19,122 nt of DNA from assembly GCA_964550025.1 (NCBI GenBank), contig CAZJYI010000196.1:1-19122 (forward strand). The letters are read 5' to 3'. The translations under genes were made by a program, and so were the position numbers. The stretch comes from CAZJYI01 sp964550025. GTDB taxonomy: Bacteria > Verrucomicrobiota > Kiritimatiellia > UBA8416 > CAYOBW01. The notes below the pieces were generated by a model, which had not been told where the DNA came from, searched no databases, and saw only the letters and a program-made list of their open reading frames with translations. The first letter of the stretch is position 1. Each line of letters begins with the position of its first letter. Positions 8,082 through 14,944 of this stretch are shown one piece after another.

Positions 8082-9344
8082 ATGTCGCCAGACTACACAC
8101 CGGAATGCAGCTTCTGCGGGAAGCCCCAGAACCGCGAGCGGCGCATCATCGCGGGTCCCGAAGTCAACATTTGCAGTGACTGCGTGCAGATCTGCAACTC
8201 CATGCTGGTTGAGGGGAACGGTGAGGACAGGGAACACTATGTCGAGCGCCTGCAGGTGCCCAAACCGCACGAGATCCTGGAAGCGCTCGACCGGGACGTG
8301 ATTGGGCACGGGCACGCCAAGAAGGTCCTGTCCGTCGCCGTTCACAATCACTACAAGCGCTTGAAGCAGGAGTCGCATTTCCACAGGGACGATCCGTACG
8401 CGAACGTGGCCATCGAGAAGAGTAATATTCTCATTGTCGGCCCGACCGGGATCGGCAAGACGCTGATGGCACGTAGTCTGGCGCAGCTTCTCGACGTGCC
8501 CTTCACGATCGTGGACGCCACCACGCTTACCGAGGCGGGCTACGTGGGGGAGGACGTCGAGAACATCCTCCTGAGCCTGATTCAGGCCGCCAACATGGAC
8601 GTGGGGCGGGCCGAGACCGGCATTATCTACGTTGACGAAATCGACAAGATCGGCCGCAAGACCGAGAACGTATCGATCACGCGCGACGTGTCGGGCGAGG
8701 GGGTGCAGCAGGCCCTGCTCAAGATCCTCGAGGGAACCGTGGCGCGCGTTCCCCCGGGCGGCGGGCGCAAACACCCGCAGCAGGAGTACATCAAGATCAA
8801 CACCGAGCACATCCTGTTCATCTGCGGCGGCGCTTTCGTCGGTCTGGACGCCATCGTCAACCGCCGCATCGGCAAACAGGCCGTGGGCTTTGTCGAACCG
8901 CCCGCGGAGAAACACCGTGCTTCCAGCATCGGACCGGGTCTGCCCGTCGAGCCGGAGGATTTCATACACTACGGGTTGATTCCGGAGTTCGTTGGACGCA
9001 TTCCCGTGGTGACGACCCTGGGGGACCTTGCTGAAGAGGACCTGGTACGCATTCTCGTAGAGCCGCGCAACTGCATGGTACGGCAATACCAGAAACTCCT
9101 GGCCATGGAGGGGATTGACCTGTCGTTTACCGACACCGCGTTGCGGGAGATCGCGCGCATCGCCTACAAGCGCAAGACGGGGGCCCGCGGGCTGCGTGCC
9201 ATCGTGGAAGGCATTATGTTGGACGTGATGTTCGAGGCCCCGCGTATCGTCGGAGAGGGCAGCATTCGCATCAACAAGACGATGGTCCGGCAGCAGCACG
9301 CCTCGCCGGGTTCCATAGCCCGGGCGCTCCGCGCCGCATCGTGA
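8082..9344 (+). CDS. clpX: ATP-dependent Clp protease ATP-binding subunit ClpX
   Basis: A 420-residue AAA+ unfoldase that recognises, unfolds and feeds substrates to ClpP. The N-terminal zinc-binding domain has Cys9, Cys12, Cys31 and Cys34. Walker A is GPTGIGKT (120-127) and Walker B IIYVDE (181-186). The pore loop GYVG is at 153-156, the RKH loop at 229-231, and sensor 2 lies within TGARGLRAIVE (366-376). The ClpP-docking tripeptide, usually IGF, reads VGF here (268-270). The start ATG has AAGGGG 4 nt upstream and is 1 nt after the clpP stop, so expression is coupled. The C-terminus (ASPGSIARALRAAS) is short and Ala-rich. Confidence 0.97.
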   Translation: MSPDYTPECSFCGKPQNRERRIIAGPEVNICSDCVQICNSMLVEGNGEDREHYVERLQVPKPHEILEALDRDVIGHGHAKKVLSVAVHNHYKRLKQESHFHRDDPYANVAIEKSNILIVGPTGIGKTLMARSLAQLLDVPFTIVDATTLTEAGYVGEDVENILLSLIQAANMDVGRAETGIIYVDEIDKIGRKTENVSITRDVSGEGVQQALLKILEGTVARVPPGGGRKHPQQEYIKINTEHILFICGGAFVGLDAIVNRRIGKQAVGFVEPPAEKHRASSIGPGLPVEPEDFIHYGLIPEFVGRIPVVTTLGDLAEEDLVRILVEPRNCMVRQYQKLLAMEGIDLSFTDTALREIARIAYKRKTGARGLRAIVEGIMLDVMFEAPRIVGEGSIRINKTMVRQQHASPGSIARALRAAS

Positions 9345-9351
9345 GCGAGTG

Positions 9352-9384
9352 TTCCCCCGGAACGTCTTCGGACGGGAGGGGGAA
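9352..9384 (+). terminator. UUCG-capped hairpin after clpX
   Basis: Eight bases after the clpX stop, TTCCCCC (9352-9358) pairs with GGGGGAA (9378-9384). Inside is CGTC-TTCG-GACG (9363-9374), a C(UUCG)G tetraloop known to be extra stable. There is no T-run afterwards, so it may protect the mRNA 3' end or work with Rho rather than act as a simple intrinsic terminator. Confidence 0.55.
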
Positions 9385-9387
9385 ATG

Positions 9388-9481
9388 TCGAATACTGAAC
9401 TCTGAATGCTGAATACTGAAGTGGGTCCCCGATGCGGCTTCCTCTCACTTCGACATTCATCATTCGTTATTCAGTATTCTG
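9388..9481. repeat. Inverted pair of 7-bp-period repeat arms
   Basis: The left arm (9388-9422) reads as five heptamers: TCGAATA, CTGAACT, CTGAATG, CTGAATA, CTGAAGT. The right arm (9447-9481), read on the minus strand, is also five heptamers: CAGAATA, CTGAATA, ACGAATG, ATGAATG, TCGAAGT. About 24 bp separate them. GAATACTGAA occurs at 9390-9399 and 9411-9420 and inverted at 9470-9479, so the region can form a cruciform or RNA hairpin. It lies between convergent clpX and cca and encodes the last four residues (QNTE) and the stop codon of cca. Confidence 0.8.
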
Positions 9482-10846
9482 CGGTTTCCCCTCTTCGCTC
9501 TCCGCGATCTGTTCCTTGAGCCACTCCAGAAGTTGCTCCCGCCCCTCGAAGCGGCCTTCGAGCTGGGCGTCATAGGCCGCCTTGAGCCATTGTCCGATCC
9601 GGGGACCCTGCGGCACGCCCGCCGCGAGCACGTCGTTTCCCCGGACCCATCTGTCCGGCAGCGCCTCCTCGCTTTCCGCTTCCAGATCCCGCAGGTAGGC
9701 TTGCAGGAAGTCGTAGTTGTCGAGCTTGCGATGGCTGGCCAGGCAGTCCAGCCTGTGCAGTTCGAGCTCCACGGGGAAGGTCTCGGCGCCGACCATCTTT
9801 CGCAGGGTGGCCTGTCGCATCTCGCTCACGTGAATGAAGCGCATGTGGTTTCGAATGCACGCGCAGATGAACGTGATGTCGTCCGTGCGCAGTCGCAGCC
9901 GCCGGAGGATCTTCTCCGCCAGTCTGGCGCCTTCCGACGCGTGTCCGTGGAAACGGATGCGATCGGCCGCTGTCTGCGCGGTGATTGGCTTGCCGACGTC
10001 GTGCAGCAGCACGGCATAGGCCAGACGCAGACCGCGGTCGGGCGGCATCGTGTCCAGCATGAGAACCGTGTGCGTGAATACGTCCCCTTCGGGATGGAAC
10101 TGGGGGGGCTGTTCCTGGCCGACCATGGCAGAGACTTCCGGCAGAATCACGGGAAGTAAACCCAGGCGCTCCAGCATGGCCACGGCCTCTCCCGGTCTGC
10201 GGGCTTCACACAGGGTGCGGGTGAGCTCATCCCGGATTCGCTCCTGGCTGATACGGGCAATGGACGGCGCATGGGCGCGGATGGCTTCCGCGGTTTCGTC
10301 GGCAATCCGAAACCCGAGCGTTGCCGCGAAGCGTACGGCCCGCAACATGCGCAGATGATCCTCGGCAAACCGACGGGCCGGATCGCCGACACAGCGCACG
10401 ATGCCCTCCTCCAGGTCCGCTCTTCCGCCGACGAAGTCGTGGAGCACCCCGCCAATCGGATCGTAGAAGAGCGCGTTGATGGTGAAGTCCCGCCGCTGGG
10501 CGTCCTCACGGGGCGTGGTGAATGTGACGCTCTCCGGCCGCCGTCCGTCCAGGTAGACGGAGTCTCTGCGGAACGTGGCGATTTCGAGGTACGTGCCCTC
10601 CACCGGGGCTCGCACGACGCCGAAGGACTTGCCGACCAGAATGGCGTGGGGAAACAACGCCGCGATTTCGTCCGGCGTCGCGTCCGTCGCTACATCGTAG
10701 TCTTTCGGGCTACGATCCAGCAGCTTGTCGCGAACGCATCCGCCGGCCCAGTACGCCGTGAAGCCGTTCTCCTGAAGGCGTTCGACCGCCGCTTGCGCTG
10801 CCAGTCGCTCCGGCAGGGTCTCTTCCTCCGGACCTTCCAACGTCAT
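9467..10846 (-). CDS. cca: tRNA nucleotidyltransferase / poly(A) polymerase family with HD domain (CCA-adding type)
   Basis: A 459-residue class II nucleotidyltransferase, expected to add or repair the 3' CCA of tRNA. I chose the ATG at 10846, which overlaps the upstream phosphorylase stop as ATGA and has GGAG about 10 nt upstream; the longer frame runs inside that gene. The catalytic head has AGGCVRDKLLDRSPKDYDVA (34-53) with metal-binding Asp49 and Asp51, then QRRDFTINALFYDP (117-130) and a RNA-binding segment with RRFAEDHLRMLRAVRFA. An HD-type domain follows, with LLHDVGKP (280-287). Family sequence alone does not separate CCA-adding enzymes from A-adding enzymes or poly(A) polymerase. The C-terminal residues QNTE and the stop come from the heptamer repeat next to it. 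Confidence 0.88.
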   Translation of the reverse strand: MTLEGPEEETLPERLAAQAAVERLQENGFTAYWAGGCVRDKLLDRSPKDYDVATDATPDEIAALFPHAILVGKSFGVVRAPVEGTYLEIATFRRDSVYLDGRRPESVTFTTPREDAQRRDFTINALFYDPIGGVLHDFVGGRADLEEGIVRCVGDPARRFAEDHLRMLRAVRFAATLGFRIADETAEAIRAHAPSIARISQERIRDELTRTLCEARRPGEAVAMLERLGLLPVILPEVSAMVGQEQPPQFHPEGDVFTHTVLMLDTMPPDRGLRLAYAVLLHDVGKPITAQTAADRIRFHGHASEGARLAEKILRRLRLRTDDITFICACIRNHMRFIHVSEMRQATLRKMVGAETFPVELELHRLDCLASHRKLDNYDFLQAYLRDLEAESEEALPDRWVRGNDVLAAGVPQGPRIGQWLKAAYDAQLEGRFEGREQLLEWLKEQIAESEEGKPQNTE

Positions 10847-11697
10847 TGTCCATCGTCTCCGGGAAGAAAGGGACGTGCGGCGAGCAGCGCGAAGAACTCG
10901 GTGAACAGTGCCGCCATCTTGCGTTGACTTGCGTTCACGGCTGCCAGGACGTCGGCATGCGACAGAGGCGCTTCGGCGATGCCGGTCGCCATGTTGGCTA
11001 CGCATGAGAGGGCCGCTACCCGCATTCCGGCGGCGCTGCCCAGGATGGCCTCTGGAACGGTCGACATACCGACGATGTCCGCTCCTATCGCCTCGAACGC
11101 GCGGATCTCGGCGGGCGTTTCGTAGGTGGGCCCCATGGCGGCAACGTAGACGCCGGTTGCAAGAACCGCGCCGATGTGATCGGCCGCTTCTTTCAGCAGT
11201 TCGGAGAGTTCCGGGTTATAGACGTGCGTCTGGTCGGGGAAGCGCTCACCCCAGAGAGGATCGTGAGGCCCCGTCAGCGGATTGGCGCCCATGGCGTTGA
11301 TGTGGTCCGTGACGAGAAACAGCCGGCCCGGCTCCAAGTCGCGCCGAATGCCGCCCGATGCGTTTGTCAGAACAAGGCACCGCACCCCCATCTCGCGGGC
11401 GACATAGACGGGAAGCGCGATCGGTTCCCAGCCGACGCCCTCGTACCAGTGGCGTCGTCCCTGGAAAACCAGCACCTGGAGACCGCTTGCCCTGGCGAGG
11501 AGCAGGCGCCCCGTGTGGCCCTCCACGCCGGTCGCTCCCAGGCCGGGAATGCGCTCGTACTCGATGGCGTCCTCGATGGTAAGGGAATCGGCTACGGTGT
11601 CCCACCCGGACCCCAGGATCATGGCGCACCGCGGCTGTGCCCGGGGGAAATCCTCCCTGATCCTGTGTGCCGCCTTGCGCAACAGATGTGTGTTCAC
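10843..11697 (-). CDS. Purine nucleoside phosphorylase (trimeric, inosine/guanosine type)
   Basis: A 284-residue enzyme that cleaves purine nucleosides with phosphate for base salvage. I chose a GTG start at 11697 because GGGGAG (rc of 11704-11709) lies 6 nt upstream and family homology starts soon after; the frame upstream runs antisense into kamA. Family motifs in order are ILGSGWDTVAD (phosphate loop), FQGRRHWYEG, LTNASGGI, VTDHINAMG, GPTYETPAE and GMSTVPEAI. The base-specificity loop has Asn in VANMATG, as in 6-oxopurine phosphorylases (PunA-like), whereas methylthioadenosine phosphorylases have Asp. It overlaps cca by 4 nt (ATGA), so the two are one operon with a shared nucleotide/RNA theme but no known direct link. 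Confidence 0.9.
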   Translation of the reverse strand: MNTHLLRKAAHRIREDFPRAQPRCAMILGSGWDTVADSLTIEDAIEYERIPGLGATGVEGHTGRLLLARASGLQVLVFQGRRHWYEGVGWEPIALPVYVAREMGVRCLVLTNASGGIRRDLEPGRLFLVTDHINAMGANPLTGPHDPLWGERFPDQTHVYNPELSELLKEAADHIGAVLATGVYVAAMGPTYETPAEIRAFEAIGADIVGMSTVPEAILGSAAGMRVAALSCVANMATGIAEAPLSHADVLAAVNASQRKMAALFTEFFALLAARPFLPGDDGQ

Positions 11698-11722
11698 TAC
11701 CGTCTCCCCGTCTATGTTCGCG

Positions 11723-11774
11723 TTGCCGCCGCAGATTCGCTGTCCTATAGTAGCGCCATGAGTTGCAAAATCAA
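11723..11774. promoter_or_regulatory. Divergent overlapping promoters sharing a -10 box (kamA and phosphorylase)
   Basis: Plus strand: TTGCCG (11723-11728), 17 bp, TATAGT (11746-11751). The kamA ATG begins 7 nt after this -10, so the start codon sits at the expected transcription start and the mRNA would be leaderless. Minus strand: TTGATT (rc of 11769-11774), 16 bp, TACTAT (rc of 11747-11752), driving the phosphorylase-cca operon. The two -10 boxes are the same bases read on opposite strands (CCTATAGTAG), so only one polymerase could open the site at a time. Confidence 0.6.
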
Positions 11775-12846
11775 GCGTACCGTCGAGGTGTTGCCTGCCG
11801 AATGGGACGACTGGCGCTGGCAGCTTCGGCACAGCGCCGCGCGGCCCGGGAACGTCCCGGGCATCCCGGCCGCCACTCGGAGCGACCCTGTTCTGGATGG
11901 CGTAACGGCGCGCTATCCGTTTCGCGCCACCCCCTACTACCTCTCGCTTGCGGACTGGGGCAATCCGCGGGACCCCGTTCGCCTGCAATGCTGGCCCGAT
12001 GTGCGGGAGCTGTCCGAGACGGGGCAGGGGAGGGGGATCGTACCGGACCCGTTCGACGAGGGCGCCCTCGCCCCCGTGCCCGGCCTTGTTCGCCGGTTCC
12101 GCGACCGTGCGCTGATCCTCACCACGACGGAATGTGCCGTCTACTGCAGGCACTGCACACGCAAGAACACCCTCAGGGAGCTCGGCGGGGTCCCGTCCCG
12201 CACGTACTTCGCGCCGATGCTCGATTCCCTGCGCTCCGAGTCCGCGGTCCGCGAGGTCATCCTGTCTGGCGGCGACCCGCTCCTTCTGGCCGACGAACTG
12301 TTGGACTGGTTACTTGGCGAGCTGGGGCGCATTCCGCACGTCGAAGTGCTCCGGATCGGCACGCGTGTTCCCGTTGTATTGCCGATGCGGCTCACGTCCG
12401 CGCTGTGCGACCTGCTGGCCAGGCATCGCCCGCTGTGGGTCAACACCCAGTTCAATCACCCCGCGGAACTGACCGGCCCGGCCATTGCCGCCTGCGACGC
12501 GCTGCAGCAACGCGGTATCCCCGTGTCGAACCAGGCCGTGCTGCTGAAAGGGGTGAACGACTCGGCCGAGGTCATGGGGGCCTTGTGCCGTGCCCTGCAG
12601 CGCCACATGATCAGACCCTACTACGTCTTCCTGTGCGATCCGGTCGCCGGCATCTCGCATCTGCGTACGGACGCGGCGACGGGCGCCGCCATTGCTGAAG
12701 CGCTACGCGTGTCACTCGGCGGCCTCGCGCTGCCTCGTTTCGTAGCCGACATCCCCGGAGAAGCGGGAAAGGTCCCCCTGGAGAGGCTCGTCACCGCCCC
12801 CTGCCCCCTGATCACCGATCACCGATCACTGATCACTGATAACTGA
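11758..12846 (+). CDS. kamA: Lysine 2,3-aminomutase (radical SAM, PLP-dependent, KamA type)
   Basis: A 362-residue radical SAM enzyme expected to convert L-lysine to L-beta-lysine. ATG 11758 is supported by numbering: the cluster cysteines Cys126/130/133 in ECAVYCRHC, the PLP lysine Lys338 in DIPGEAGK, and substrate-binding Asp294 and Asp331 each sit one position after those of Clostridium subterminale LAM (C125/129/132, K337, D293, D330). Other conserved segments are WDDWRWQLRH, TPYYLSL, LSGGDPLL, NTQFNHP and RPYYVFLCD. The two Asp residues favour free lysine over the EF-P-modifying EpmB subgroup. The protein is about 50 residues shorter than clostridial LAM; its last 12 residues (351-362) are encoded by the heptamer array. 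There is no Shine-Dalgarno. No ablB acetyltransferase or efp gene is adjacent, so the role of beta-lysine here is unknown. Confidence 0.85.
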   Translation: MSCKIKRTVEVLPAEWDDWRWQLRHSAARPGNVPGIPAATRSDPVLDGVTARYPFRATPYYLSLADWGNPRDPVRLQCWPDVRELSETGQGRGIVPDPFDEGALAPVPGLVRRFRDRALILTTTECAVYCRHCTRKNTLRELGGVPSRTYFAPMLDSLRSESAVREVILSGGDPLLLADELLDWLLGELGRIPHVEVLRIGTRVPVVLPMRLTSALCDLLARHRPLWVNTQFNHPAELTGPAIAACDALQQRGIPVSNQAVLLKGVNDSAEVMGALCRALQRHMIRPYYVFLCDPVAGISHLRTDAATGAAIAEALRVSLGGLALPRFVADIPGEAGKVPLERLVTAPCPLITDHRSLITDN

Positions 12847-12905
12847 TAACTGATCACTGATAACTGATCACCGATCACTGATAACTGATCACTGGCAACC
12901 GATCA
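12808..12905. repeat. 14-unit heptanucleotide tandem array (CTGATCA/CTGATAA)
   Basis: Fourteen consecutive 7-bp units in unbroken phase (98 bp): CTGATCA, CCGATCA x2, CTGATCA, CTGATAA x2, CTGATCA, CTGATAA, CTGATCA, CCGATCA, CTGATAA, CTGATCA, CTGGCAA, CCGATCA. It begins exactly at codon 351 of kamA, holds the kamA stop (12844-12846), fills the kamA-ugd gap, and ends with the three bases that form the ugd stop codon (12903-12905). Since 7 is not a multiple of 3, the units put stop codons in all three plus-strand frames. Confidence 0.95.
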
Positions 12906-14270
12906 CAAGTGCGATAGGGGCGGCTTGCCGATGGCGTAGACGTTGAAGCCGACTTTGAACAGCGCGGGGTGATCGAGGCAGTTGCGGCCGTCGAAGAGGA
13001 ATGCCGGCTTCACCATGCCGTCGAAAATGCGCTGGTAGTCCAGTTGCGCGAATGCGTCCCACTCCGTCAACACGGCCAGGGCGTGGGCGCCCCGTGCGGC
13101 CGCGTAGGGGTCGGGTTCAAACTCGACGCGTTCGGCGACGTCGGCAAGGTCCTGCCGCGCATTGTCGAGTGCCTTGGGGTCGCTGATCACGACCTGCGCC
13201 TGCTCCTCCAGGAGCTTGCGGGCGATCCGGATGGCGGGGCTTTCGCGCGTGTCACCCGTGTTGGCCTTGAAGGCGAAGCCCAGGAGCGCTATGCGTTTGC
13301 CGGCGATCGTGTTGAACATGCGACGGATCATGTTGGCAACGAAGCGGTCCTGCTGGTACTCGTTCATGGCCACGACCTGCCGCCAGTATTCCGCTACCTC
13401 GGTCAGACCGTAGGTTTCGCACAGGTAGACCAGGTTGAGAATGTCCTTCTTGAAACAGGAGCCCCCGAATCCAACGCTGGCATTGAGGAACTTGCCGCCG
13501 ATGCGTGAGTCCTTTCCGACGGCCCGGGCTACTTCCGTGACATCGGCCTCCGTTGCCTCGCACAGCGCGGAGAGGCTGTTGATCGAGCTGACGCGCTGCG
13601 CCAGGAAGGCGTTTGCCGCCAGTTTGGACAGCTCGCTCGACCAGACGTTGGTCGTGAGGATGCGCTCGCGCGGCACCCACTCGCCGTAGAGGTCGACGAG
13701 CTGCTGCACGGCCGCGCAACCCTCCGGCGTCTCGGGTCCGCCGATCAGAACGCGATCCGGGTTTTCCAGATCCCGAATGGCCGTGCCTTCAGCGAGGAAC
13801 TCCGGGTTCGAGAGCACGACGAAGTGGATCCCCTTGTCGCGGGAGTACAGGATACGCTCCATGGCCCTCGCCGTGCGTACGGGAAGCGTGCTCTTTTCCA
13901 CGACGATCTTGTCGCGCGTCGAGTGCTCGAGAATCTGGCGCGCCGTCTTTTCCCAGTACTGCAGGTCGGCGGCCTTGCCCGCCCCCTGGCCGAAGGTCTT
14001 GGTGGGCGTGTTGACGCTCACGAAGATGATGTCGGCGTCTTCGATGGCCGCGGGGATGTCTGTCGAGAAGAAGAGGTTCTCCCCGATGCACGCGCGTACG
14101 ACCTCGTCGAGTCCGGGCTCGTAGATGGGCAGCGCTTCCGAGCGCCAGGCGTCGATCCTGGCCTCGTTGATGTCAACAACTGTGACCCGGTAGCCGGGGC
14201 ACTTGCGGGCGATCATCGCCATTGTGGGGCCGCCTACGTACCCCGCGCCAATACACAGGATCTTCTTCAT
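12903..14270 (-). CDS. ugd: UDP-glucose 6-dehydrogenase (eukaryote-like class)
   Basis: A 455-residue NAD-dependent enzyme that oxidises UDP-glucose to UDP-glucuronate for capsule or exopolysaccharide sugars. The Rossmann start is ILCIGAGYVGGPTMAMIA (4-21), followed by VVDIN, LPIYEPGLDEVV, VSVNTPT, STLPVRTA, NPEFLAEGTA, WSSELSKLAANAFLAQR and the catalytic-cysteine motif GFGGSCFKKDILNL. The GGPTMAMIA, YEPGLDEVV and WSSELSKLAANAFLAQR forms are those of animal/plant UGDH and their bacterial relatives rather than the shorter Bacillus TuaD or E. coli Ugd type. It overlaps queF by 4 nt (ATGA at 14267-14270), giving an operon with no obvious functional link. Its stop codon lies in the last unit of the heptamer array. 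Confidence 0.95.
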   Translation of the reverse strand: MKKILCIGAGYVGGPTMAMIARKCPGYRVTVVDINEARIDAWRSEALPIYEPGLDEVVRACIGENLFFSTDIPAAIEDADIIFVSVNTPTKTFGQGAGKAADLQYWEKTARQILEHSTRDKIVVEKSTLPVRTARAMERILYSRDKGIHFVVLSNPEFLAEGTAIRDLENPDRVLIGGPETPEGCAAVQQLVDLYGEWVPRERILTTNVWSSELSKLAANAFLAQRVSSINSLSALCEATEADVTEVARAVGKDSRIGGKFLNASVGFGGSCFKKDILNLVYLCETYGLTEVAEYWRQVVAMNEYQQDRFVANMIRRMFNTIAGKRIALLGFAFKANTGDTRESPAIRIARKLLEEQAQVVISDPKALDNARQDLADVAERVEFEPDPYAAARGAHALAVLTEWDAFAQLDYQRIFDGMVKPAFLFDGRNCLDHPALFKVGFNVYAIGKPPLSHL

Positions 14271-14722
14271 TTCCGTTTCCCGGATCGCGTCTTTGTCTTT
14301 GGAAACTCGACTTCGACCGTCAGTGCGATGCCGCCGCGCGGGTTGAAGACGCCCCTGACCTGCAGCCGCCTGGGGCGGATCGTCGCGGCAACGTCATCGA
14401 GAACGCGGTTCACGACCTCTTCGTGAAAAGCCCCGTGGTTGCGGAATGAGAACAGGTAGAGCTTCAGCGACTTGCTCTCCAGGCAGAGGCGGTCGGGGAT
14501 GTAGCGAATCGTGAGATGGCCGAAATCCGGTTGCCCCGTGATCGGGCACAGCGCGGTGAACTCGGGGCAGTCGAAGGTGACCCAGTAGTCGCGGTCTCCC
14601 GCCGCGTTTTCGAACGCCTCGAGGATGCCGCGGCCGGGCTCATCCGGATAGTCCGCATGGCCACCCTTGAGATGAGTCAGTCCCTCGTGAGGCGACTTGT
14701 GCTGTTTCAGTCGTTGCGCCAT
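14267..14722 (-). CDS. queF: NADPH-dependent 7-cyano-7-deazaguanine reductase
   Basis: A 151-residue single-domain (unimodular) QueF that reduces preQ0 to preQ1 in queuosine synthesis. The catalytic Cys59 and Asp66 are in EFTALCPITGQPDFG (54-68). The QueF signature ESKSLKLYLFSFRNHGAFHE starts at residue 82 and includes the NADPH- and substrate-contacting ESKS-LK region and the conserved His-Glu pair. The start at 14722 has AAGGCGAGAG just upstream. No other queuosine genes are adjacent, and no preQ1 riboswitch is apparent in its short leader. Confidence 0.95.
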   Translation of the reverse strand: MAQRLKQHKSPHEGLTHLKGGHADYPDEPGRGILEAFENAAGDRDYWVTFDCPEFTALCPITGQPDFGHLTIRYIPDRLCLESKSLKLYLFSFRNHGAFHEEVVNRVLDDVAATIRPRRLQVRGVFNPRGGIALTVEVEFPKTKTRSGKRK

Positions 14723-14754
14723 CTCTCGCCTTCCTGTCTTGATTCGTGTTGCGC

Positions 14755-14782
14755 ATTATGGGTGAACCCGGGCCGGAGTAAA
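14755..14782 (-). promoter_or_regulatory. Putative promoter for queF-ugd
   Basis: On the minus strand TTTACT (rc of 14777-14782) is 16 bp from CATAAT (rc of 14755-14760). The -10 ends 32 nt before the queF start, giving a leader of roughly 25 nt that ends in the Shine-Dalgarno. Confidence 0.4.
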
Positions 14783-14944
14783 CAAAAAAGGGGGGCGTGC
14801 TCCCGGAGGAGACTGCAACGAAATCCTGGATTCCGTCCTCGCGACCCGCTATCATCCCGCAAAGAGCGGCAGTTGGTTGCCGCGTATCGACGACCAACAG
14901 CGGATCGGAAAGCCGCCGGGACCTGGTAGCGGGAGGACGGCACG

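Noticed and set aside
12808..12905. CRISPR array
   Set aside because: The 7-bp units are contiguous with no unique spacers, and no cas genes are nearby.
14723..14760. preQ1 riboswitch ahead of queF
   Set aside because: The leader is only about 25 nt and lacks the A-rich tail and stem of known preQ1 classes.
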